From an uncultured Oscillospiraceae bacterium (GTDB lineage Bacteria > Bacillota > Clostridia > Oscillospirales > Oscillospiraceae), in assembly GCA_934635545.1 (NCBI GenBank), contig CAKTZN010000009.1, forward strand, positions 1 to 23,115: a stretch of DNA of 23,115 bases, written 5' to 3'. The notes beneath the pieces are model-generated. The model ran no database searches and was not told the origin of the DNA. It saw nothing but the letters and a program-made list of their open reading frames with translations. This document shows positions 1 to 6,747 of the stretch, piece after piece (the stretch's first letter is position 1; each line of letters begins with the position of its first letter). The position numbers were made by a program, and so were the translations under genes.

Positions 1-2
1 GC

Positions 3-1238
3 TATGACGAGATCGACTACACCATGGGCCTTGCCAATGTAGAGGCCATGGACGGCTACATGCTGGCCGACAAGCTGACGCCCCGGCAGTTCGCCGAGCT
101 GGCGGACGTGGATTACGAGATGGCCCAGCTCCTCTATGCCGCCTACGCCACCCAGCAGGGGGATTACGGCAAGCTGGCGGGCAACATCGCCTCCTATAAG
201 GTGCCGCTGATGGACATCTTCCTGTACGTCTGCGACCAGGTGGACGCCGGCATCGTCACCATGGACGAGGAGCAGACCCAGACCCTCAACGACGCCAAGG
301 GCCAGATAGAGAGCGCCAAGGCCCAACTGGAGGGCGAGGATTACAGCCGGATGCTGCTGTATCTGACGCTGCCGGTGGGCGGCGACACCACCTACGCCTT
401 CACCGATACCATCCGGGACATCGCCCGCAGCTATTATCCCGACGGAAACGTGTATGTGGCGGGCGATTCCACCAACGAATACGACTTCCAGAAGTCTTTC
501 TCCCGGGATAACGCGGTGGTCAGCATCGTGTCCATCCTGATCGTGCTGGTGGTGCTGCTGTTCACCTTCAAGTCGGTGGGCATGCCGCTGCTGCTGATCA
601 TGGTGATCCAGGGCAGTATCTGGATCAACTTCTCCATCCCGGCCCTGACGGACAGCCCGCTGTTCTTTATGAGCTATCTGGTGGTCAGCTCCATCCAGAT
701 GGGCGCCAACATCGACTACGCCATCGTCATCGCCAGCCGGTATCAGGAACTGAAGGACAAGATGGATCACCAGCAGGCCATTATCGAGACGCTGAACTTT
801 GCCTTCCCCACGGTGCTGACCTCCGGCACCATCCTGACGGTGGCGGGCACCCTCATCGGCCAGATGACCTCCGAGGCGGCCATCGCCGGTATCGGCCAGA
901 GCCTGGGCCGCGGCACCATCATCTCTATGTTCCTGGTGCTGTTCGTGCTGCCCCAGATCCTGCTGGTCGGCAGCGGCGTCGTGGATAAGACCTCCTTCGC
1001 CGTGCCCAAGGTCATCCGCAAGCGGGAGACCAGCGGCCGCATGTTTGTGGACGGCGTGGTCACCGGCGAGATCAACGGCACCGTCAGCGGCATCATGCGG
1101 GCCAGCGTGGACGGCGACATCAATCTGAACCTGCTCTCCGGCAGCGTCAGCGAGCAATCGCTGCCGGAGCACACACCACCAACAGAGCCAACGGAAGCGG
1201 AAACGGGAAAGGAGGCGGATACCAATGAGAAAGCGTAA
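3..1238 (+). CDS. MMPL/RND-family membrane transporter, C-terminal part (5' end outside window)
   Basis: The frame is open from base 3, before the first ATG at 24, so this is the 3' part (about 411 residues) of a longer gene. The first 150 residues are a soluble, charged extracytoplasmic segment. At least five hydrophobic segments follow, starting near base 510 (SIVSILIVLVVLLF). Among them is the MMPL hallmark GANIDYAIVIASRYQEL near base 703, which resembles the conserved Gly-Ala-x-x-Asp-Tyr stretch of RND/MMPL transporters. The C-terminus is a soluble tail rich in V-x-G-x-I-N repeats. MMPL proteins are membrane transporters of lipids or export substrates driven by the proton gradient; the substrate here is unknown. 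The stop overlaps the next gene by 14 bp, so the two products are probably translated together and may form one envelope complex. Confidence 0.85.
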   Translation, partial: YDEIDYTMGLANVEAMDGYMLADKLTPRQFAELADVDYEMAQLLYAAYATQQGDYGKLAGNIASYKVPLMDIFLYVCDQVDAGIVTMDEEQTQTLNDAKGQIESAKAQLEGEDYSRMLLYLTLPVGGDTTYAFTDTIRDIARSYYPDGNVYVAGDSTNEYDFQKSFSRDNAVVSIVSILIVLVVLLFTFKSVGMPLLLIMVIQGSIWINFSIPALTDSPLFFMSYLVVSSIQMGANIDYAIVIASRYQELKDKMDHQQAIIETLNFAFPTVLTSGTILTVAGTLIGQMTSEAAIAGIGQSLGRGTIISMFLVLFVLPQILLVGSGVVDKTSFAVPKVIRKRETSGRMFVDGVVTGEINGTVSGIMRASVDGDINLNLLSGSVSEQSLPEHTPPTEPTEAETGKEADTNEKA

Positions 1239-4200
1239 CATTATCCAGCGCGCCGTGTCCGTCCTGCTGGCGGCACTGCTGCTGGCGTCCCTGTGCCCGC
1301 TGGCCTTTGCCGACAACGACAGCAAGACCATTTACATCGGCACCCAGCAGGAGCTGCTGGAATTTGCGGATCACTGCGCCTCGGACACCTATTCCAAGGG
1401 CCTGACGGTGCTGCTGACCGCCAACATCGACGCGGGCGGCCAGGCTATCTCCATCCCGGTGTTTTACGGTACCTTCGATGGCCAGGGCTACCATATTTAC
1501 AGCGTCTCCCTGACGGACAGCGCCTCCGGCTACGGCTTTTTCAGCCGTATCGAGACCGGCGCGGTGGTGAAGAACCTGACCGTCCGGGGCGACGTCACCC
1601 CCTCCGGCACCCAGACGCAGGTGGGCGGTATCGCCGGTACCAATGCCGGTACCATTGACAACTGCGTCTTCTCCGGCATCGTCATGGGCTGCGACTATGT
1701 GGGCGGCATCGCCGGAAAGAACGAGACCGGCGGTACCATCTCCCAGTGTCAGACCTCCGGCGTGGTGCGGGGTACCCGCTTCAACGGCGGCATCGCCGGA
1801 CAGAACGCCGGAACGGTGCTGAACTGCACCAACAAGGCGGCGGTGAACACCGCCGTCAGCGAGGAGGACCTGGCCTCCGGCCTGGAGGACGTGGAGAGCA
1901 CCATCTATACCCTGCTGAAGCGGGAGGACGTGAAGGAGAACGCCGTCACCACCGACACCGGCGGCGTGGCGGGCTATTCCAACGGCATCCTGCAGAGCTG
2001 CACCAACCTGGGCGCGGTTGGCTATCCCCATGTGGGCTACAACGTGGGCGGCATCGCGGGCCGCCAGAACGGCTACATGGCAAGCTGCGTCAACCGGGGC
2101 AAGGTGCAGGGCCGCAAGGACGTGGGCGGCATCGTGGGCCAGATGGCCCCGGACATCACCCTGCAGTTCTCCTCCAACGGCCTGGAGGAGCTGCAGACCG
2201 AGCTGAACGGCCTGCACAATCTCATCGACGCCACCCTGGACGACGCCCAGTCCGCCTCTGACACCGTGTCCGGCCGCATCACCCGCATCTCCGGCTATGC
2301 CGACGCCGCCCGTGACAGCGCCCACAATATGACCGGCCAGTTGGGGGATTTTGTGGACAGCAACGTGGACACCACCAACAATATCCTGCTGCTGGTGGAG
2401 CGGTACCTGGCCAAAGCCGTCCCCATCATGGAGGATCTGGCGGCGGCCTCCGACAGCACCACCCAGGCCATCGCCGCCCTGCGGCAGCTTCTGGACACGC
2501 TGGACGGCATGGAGGAATACAACGACCAACTGCTGGCCCAGTTGCAGGATGCCTGCCGTGAGCTCGCCCAGGGCTGCGACGATCTGGAGAGCGGCCTGAC
2601 CGCCCTGGAAAACGCCTTTGCCCTGATGGAGGGCGGTGTGGCCAAGCCGGATACCCAGCCGGTGCGGGACGACATTGCCGCGCTGCGTGAGGCGGTGCTG
2701 ACCCTGGAGACCACCATCGGCCGCGCCATAGAGGAGCTCGGCATCAGCGGCACGGTAACGCCGGACACCAAGGCCCAGCTCAAGGCCGATCTGAAGACCG
2801 TGCTGGACTGCTATGGCGCCACCGTCCGCGACATGGTGGACTTGCTGGTTCACACCAATTTCAGCGCCCTGCGGGAGCAGAACCTGGAGACATTGCGCCA
2901 GATCCTGGGCTATCTCCGCAGCGCCATGGGCTCCTTTGCCGGTGCCTCGGGCCATTTCGGCAGCGCCATGAACTCCCTGGCCGACGCCATGGGCACCCTG
3001 CGGGAGATCAACGCCCGGATGGGCACGGTGTTTGACCAACTGGACCAGGTGCTGGCCAACGCCCAGCAGGCGTCCACCTACCTGACCAGCGCCTTCACCC
3101 GGCTGGCCCAGTGGGCCCAGGAGCTGTCCGGCGAGAACCCCGGCTCCTTCAGCGGCCTGGGCGACGGCTTCGGCGACAGCTCTGACAGCCTGAACACCGC
3201 CCTGACCGGCATCAGCAACGAGCTGACCGCCCTGAACGGCGAGATGTCCAGCGCCGCTACGGCCCTGCTGTCCGACGTGCGGGCCATCAACAACCAGTTT
3301 ATGAAGGTCATGAACCTGTTCCTCAACGTGCTGAACAACACCCAGAACGTGGACTATACCGACGTGTACGAGGACGTGTCCGAGGAGAGCCTGCAGAGCG
3401 CTACCCGGGGCAAGGTGCTGGAATGCACCAACTACGGCAGCGTGGAGGCCGACCGGAACGTAGGCGGCCTGGCGGGCTCCATGGCCATCGAGTATGACCT
3501 TGACCCGGAGGACGATCTTCTGTCCTCTGAGAATCGCAGCCTCCGCTTCACCTATCAGACCCGCGCCATATTGCTCTCCTGCGACAATTACGGCGCGGTA
3601 CAGGCCAAGAAGAGCTGCGCCGGGGGACTGGTGGGCCGCATGGATCTGGGCACCGTGTCCGACTGCGGCGGCTACGGCCCCGTCTCCAGCGAAAACGGCG
3701 ACTATGTGGGCGGCGTGTGCGGCCTGTCCCTGTCCTCCATCCGCCACAGCTACGCCAAATGTACCCTGACGGGCCGCAAGTATGTGGGTGGCATCGTAGG
3801 CTCCGGCAGCCGCGTGTCGGACTGCCTGTCCATGGTGGCCATCGCCGACTATACCCAACTGGGCGGCGCGGTGGCAGGGGAGATCACCGGCGATTACAGC
3901 GGCAACTGCTTCGTGTCCGATACCCTGGCCGGTGTGGATCGGATCAGCTACGCCGGCAAGGCGGAGCAGATCACCTACGATGCCCTCTGCCAGCGGGAGG
4001 ATACGCCCCAGCAGTTTCGCAGCTTGACCCTTCGCTTTCTGTCCGACGGAAAAACTGTGAAGTCACAAGCCTTTACATATGGTGCGTCCTTCAGCAGCGA
4101 CATCTATCCCGACCTGCCGGAGCAGGAGAACAGCTACGTCCATTGGGACAACGAAAATCTGACCGGCCTGCGCTTCGATACCGATGTGACGGCGGTCTAT

Positions 4201-4656
4201 GAGCCCTATGTCACCACCCTGGCCTCCACCCAGCAGCGGGATGGTCAGCCTGTCCTGCTGGTGCAGGGCAAGTTCCGTGAGGGTGACGCCCTGCGCATCA
4301 GTGAGGGGAGCGCCAGTCTGACGGAAAACGTGGTGGAATCCTGGGCCGTCACCATCCCAAAGGACGGCCAGGAGACCCACAACGTCCGCTGGCGAATGAC
4401 TGACAAGGAAAAACACTATACGGCGTATCAGGAGACCGACAGCGGCGCGAGGAAGCTGGACAGCGCGGTGGACGGCAGTTATCTGTGCTTCACCGTGGAT
4501 GGCAGTGTCACTGTCACCGTGGTGTCCGTCCAGCGGATGACCTGGTGGATCTGGGCGGCAGGCGGCGGAGCGCTCCTGCTGGCCGCGGGCGCGGTGCTGC
4601 TCCTGCACCGCCGCACCTCATGGAAGAAACAGCCTGACGGCAAGCGGTTCAAATAA
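1225..4656 (+). CDS. Secreted GLUG-repeat protein with long helical middle domain and C-terminal membrane anchor
   Basis: The start at 1225 is supported by AAAGGAGG at 1209-1216. Residues 1-29 are a Sec signal peptide with an AFA cleavage site. Six GLUG-type repeats (pattern VGGIAG...N-G-x-[ILV]-x-x-C) lie near residues 133, 159, 186, 245, 274 and 300. About 390 residues (313-706) are then Ala/Leu/Asp/Ser-rich helical sequence likely to form coiled coils. Further GLUG-like repeats follow near 746, 798, 827, 853 and 879. Around residues 930-995 is a small beta region resembling InlB/Listeria-type repeats (FLSDGKTVKSQAFTYG). A single transmembrane helix near 1105-1130 ends in a basic tail (HRRTSWKKQ), giving an outside-facing, membrane-anchored topology. 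GLUG repeats are known from bacterial surface and adhesin-like proteins. The overlap with the MMPL gene suggests a partner role in the cell envelope; the exact function is unknown. Confidence 0.88.
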   Translation: MRKRNIIQRAVSVLLAALLLASLCPLAFADNDSKTIYIGTQQELLEFADHCASDTYSKGLTVLLTANIDAGGQAISIPVFYGTFDGQGYHIYSVSLTDSASGYGFFSRIETGAVVKNLTVRGDVTPSGTQTQVGGIAGTNAGTIDNCVFSGIVMGCDYVGGIAGKNETGGTISQCQTSGVVRGTRFNGGIAGQNAGTVLNCTNKAAVNTAVSEEDLASGLEDVESTIYTLLKREDVKENAVTTDTGGVAGYSNGILQSCTNLGAVGYPHVGYNVGGIAGRQNGYMASCVNRGKVQGRKDVGGIVGQMAPDITLQFSSNGLEELQTELNGLHNLIDATLDDAQSASDTVSGRITRISGYADAARDSAHNMTGQLGDFVDSNVDTTNNILLLVERYLAKAVPIMEDLAAASDSTTQAIAALRQLLDTLDGMEEYNDQLLAQLQDACRELAQGCDDLESGLTALENAFALMEGGVAKPDTQPVRDDIAALREAVLTLETTIGRAIEELGISGTVTPDTKAQLKADLKTVLDCYGATVRDMVDLLVHTNFSALREQNLETLRQILGYLRSAMGSFAGASGHFGSAMNSLADAMGTLREINARMGTVFDQLDQVLANAQQASTYLTSAFTRLAQWAQELSGENPGSFSGLGDGFGDSSDSLNTALTGISNELTALNGEMSSAATALLSDVRAINNQFMKVMNLFLNVLNNTQNVDYTDVYEDVSEESLQSATRGKVLECTNYGSVEADRNVGGLAGSMAIEYDLDPEDDLLSSENRSLRFTYQTRAILLSCDNYGAVQAKKSCAGGLVGRMDLGTVSDCGGYGPVSSENGDYVGGVCGLSLSSIRHSYAKCTLTGRKYVGGIVGSGSRVSDCLSMVAIADYTQLGGAVAGEITGDYSGNCFVSDTLAGVDRISYAGKAEQITYDALCQREDTPQQFRSLTLRFLSDGKTVKSQAFTYGASFSSDIYPDLPEQENSYVHWDNENLTGLRFDTDVTAVYEPYVTTLASTQQRDGQPVLLVQGKFREGDALRISEGSASLTENVVESWAVTIPKDGQETHNVRWRMTDKEKHYTAYQETDSGARKLDSAVDGSYLCFTVDGSVTVTVVSVQRMTWWIWAAGGGALLLAAGAVLLLHRRTSWKKQPDGKRFK

Positions 4657-4658
4657 CG

Positions 4659-4698
4659 CGAATCCCCCTGGGACGGACATCCGTCCCAGGGGGATTCG
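4659..4698 (+). terminator. Intrinsic terminator after the GLUG gene
   Basis: An 18-bp perfect inverted repeat (CGAATCCCCCTGGGACGG and its complement) encloses a 4-base loop, starts 2 bases after the stop codon, and is followed by CTATTTTAA. The stem is very stable, the T tract modest. Confidence 0.85.
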
Positions 4699-4725
4699 CT
4701 ATTTTAACACTATGCAGGCCGCATA

Positions 4726-4754
4726 TTGTCAAAGCATGCGGTATACGGTATACT
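4726..4754 (+). promoter_or_regulatory. Sigma-70 promoter for the zinc-ribbon gene pair
   Basis: TTGTCA at 4726-4731, a 17-base spacer, then TATACT at 4749-4754. It sits just after the terminator of the previous gene and about 90 bases before the next start codon, so it marks the start of a new transcription unit. Confidence 0.75.
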
Positions 4755-4773
4755 GATACCCACAACAGCGCGT

Positions 4774-4815
4774 GCCGCCATGGCGGCGGAGGCTCCGGAA
4801 GGCAGCTTTCCGGAG
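4774..4815 (+). promoter_or_regulatory. Structured 5' leader with two inverted repeats
   Basis: In the leader between promoter and start codon lie a perfect 14-bp palindrome (GCCGCCATGGCGGC, 4774-4787) and an 8-bp stem CTCCGGAA/TTCCGGAG (4793-4800 with 4808-4815, 7-base loop). They could be an operator and an RNA hairpin. No T tract follows the second hairpin, so it is not a plain terminator. Confidence 0.45.
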
Positions 4816-4843
4816 TATAGCGCGGGATGGAGCGGAGAGAATG

Positions 4844-6736
4844 ATGATTTGTCAACAGTGTAAACGAGAAATCAGTGATACGGCGGCGTTCTGCGCCTAC
4901 TGTGGTGCCGCGGCACAGCGCACGGCCTTCTGCGCCGCCTGCGGCGCGCAGCTTGCGCCCGACGCGGCGTTCTGCCCCAAATGTGGCAGTAAGGTGTCCC
5001 AGCCGGACGCGCGTCCGGTGCCGCCGCCTGCGGCGATGCCTGACCTGACCACCCAGATCGCCCAGGCTGAGGAGAGCTGCCGCGCGGTGGAGCAGCAGCT
5101 TACGAACCAGCGGGGCCGCGAGACCGAGCTGGCGGAGGCGGAGCAGCGGAACGCGGCGGCGCTGAAGACGCTGGAGGAGCGGCGGACGGCGCTGACCCGC
5201 CAGTTGGACGATCTGGCCAAGCAGCGGGAGGCGCTGGCGGCGGAGGCCGCCGACCTGGACCGACAGATCGACGAGGCGGGACGGGCTGCGCAGGCGTTGG
5301 CGGATGAGGAGGCGGCGTTTACCGGCGGGGATAGTCAGACGGCAATGGCCCAGAGTGCCATCACCCTGCCCAATCGGCTGACGCAGGCGGAAGAGCCGCC
5401 GGTGTCCAAAAAGAAGAAGCGCCGTTCCGCGGCGTCCCATAAGGGGAAAGGCATCTCAAAGCGTGTCGTCCGCTGGGCGGTGATCGCCGTGGCAGCGGTG
5501 GCGGCGGTGTTCGTGCTGCTGGCCGTATTGCGTGAGCTGCGCTATCGGGGCGCCCTGCAGGACATGGCCGACGGCGCTTACGCGGACGCCATCAGCACGC
5601 TGGAAAAGCTGGATGACTACCGCGACAGCCCGGCGCAGTTGAAGCTGGCGTGGGTGGGCCGCGGCGGCCAACTGCTGGCGGAGGCAGACTATGACGGCGC
5701 GTTGGATGCCTACGAGCGGGCCCAGGACGCCGACGGCGCGGCGGAGGGCACTCACCGGGTGCATTACGAAAAGGGAAAGGCGTTGCTGGACGCAGGCGAC
5801 CGGAAGGCCGCCATCGCCGAGCTGCAGCAGGCGGAGGACTATCAGGACGCCGCGGCGCTGGTGCGGACCAACAGCTACACCCTGGGCGTGGAGCTGCTGG
5901 CGCAGGAGGATTTCAGCGCCGCTGCCGAGTATCTGTCCCTGGCCGGAGAGACCGAGGACGCGAAGGTGCTGTGCGCCTACGCCTCGGGCCGCGCGGCGCT
6001 GGAGCAGAAGGATTACACCTCGGCGCTGACCCATTTCCGGGCCGCCGGAGACTATCAGGACAGCGCCCAGCGGGTGCTGGAGGCATGCTATCTGCACGCG
6101 GAGGAGCTGATGGCCAAGGGAAGCTATGAGGAGGCCAGCAGCTACTACCAGTCGGCCGGCAGCTATGAGGACGCCGCCTCCAAGAGCAATCAGGCCCTGT
6201 TCTGCGCGGCGGATACGAAGGCCCACGGCGGGAAATACGACGAGGCCATCGCCATGTATCAGAAGCTGCCCGGCGGCTATTCCTATGACGGCGTCACCGC
6301 CGGAGGACAGATCACCATGCTGCAGCAGGCGCAGAAGGCCAACGGCACCAAAAAGGCCACCAAGAATTACATCGAGACCCGGCAGGTCTATACCCGCACC
6401 GGCTCCTATGACTACTGGTACCGGGATTCCCTGCAGTCGGGCCAGTATCTGGAGCTTACCGCCACGGTCAACACGGATCACACCTTTACCATCGAGGGGA
6501 AGGTCTGCTTCCTGCGGTGGACGGACTATTCCTATGTGCAGCAGTATCTGAAGGAACCGGTGCTGACGACACGCTCCTTCCGCATCGAGGATGCGACCTC
6601 CATCCCCTCCAGCTATGAGATCGACGACGATCTGACACTGTATTACAGCGGCGGCACCTTCAGCATCAAGTACTATAAGTCGGAGCACTACTCCGCCGGT
6701 AAAGACTACCGCTACACCACCAAAGTGACGTTTTAA
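4844..6736 (+). CDS. Membrane protein: double zinc ribbon, coiled coil, TM helix, TPR-like repeats
   Basis: ATG 4844 is preferred over in-frame ATGs at 4841 and 4772: GGAG at 4834-4837 lies 6 bases upstream, and the product then begins MICQQC, matching MICPNC of the next gene. Cysteines at residues 3, 6, 17, 20, 30, 33, 44 and 47 form two zinc ribbons. Residues about 66-150 are charged Ala/Glu/Arg coiled coil. A Lys/Arg-rich stretch (KKKKRR) precedes one transmembrane helix near 207-230, so the ribbons should face the cytoplasm. Residues about 235-485 hold helical TPR-like repeats with a recurring Y-x-D-[SA]-[AP] signature (DYRDSPAQL, DYQDAAALV, DYQDSAQRV, SYEDAASKS). The last 145 residues look beta-rich and tyrosine-rich. 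The function is unknown; an outward-facing binding or sensing role is inferred from the topology. It forms an operon with the next gene, 11 bases downstream. Confidence 0.85.
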   Translation: MICQQCKREISDTAAFCAYCGAAAQRTAFCAACGAQLAPDAAFCPKCGSKVSQPDARPVPPPAAMPDLTTQIAQAEESCRAVEQQLTNQRGRETELAEAEQRNAAALKTLEERRTALTRQLDDLAKQREALAAEAADLDRQIDEAGRAAQALADEEAAFTGGDSQTAMAQSAITLPNRLTQAEEPPVSKKKKRRSAASHKGKGISKRVVRWAVIAVAAVAAVFVLLAVLRELRYRGALQDMADGAYADAISTLEKLDDYRDSPAQLKLAWVGRGGQLLAEADYDGALDAYERAQDADGAAEGTHRVHYEKGKALLDAGDRKAAIAELQQAEDYQDAAALVRTNSYTLGVELLAQEDFSAAAEYLSLAGETEDAKVLCAYASGRAALEQKDYTSALTHFRAAGDYQDSAQRVLEACYLHAEELMAKGSYEEASSYYQSAGSYEDAASKSNQALFCAADTKAHGGKYDEAIAMYQKLPGGYSYDGVTAGGQITMLQQAQKANGTKKATKNYIETRQVYTRTGSYDYWYRDSLQSGQYLELTATVNTDHTFTIEGKVCFLRWTDYSYVQQYLKEPVLTTRSFRIEDATSIPSSYEIDDDLTLYYSGGTFSIKYYKSEHYSAGKDYRYTTKVTF

Positions 6737-6747
6737 GGGGTAAGAAG

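Noticed and set aside
1147..3858. 903-codon open frame on the minus strand opposite the GLUG gene
   Set aside because: It is a shadow of GC-rich codons of the plus-strand gene. The product is low-complexity Gly/Ala/His/Gln/Val sequence with no domain, while the plus strand has signal peptide, repeats and anchor.
4063..4608. Minus-strand frame of 181 codons in the GLUG gene 3' region
   Set aside because: No ribosome binding site or family; the opposite strand continues the GLUG protein to its membrane anchor.
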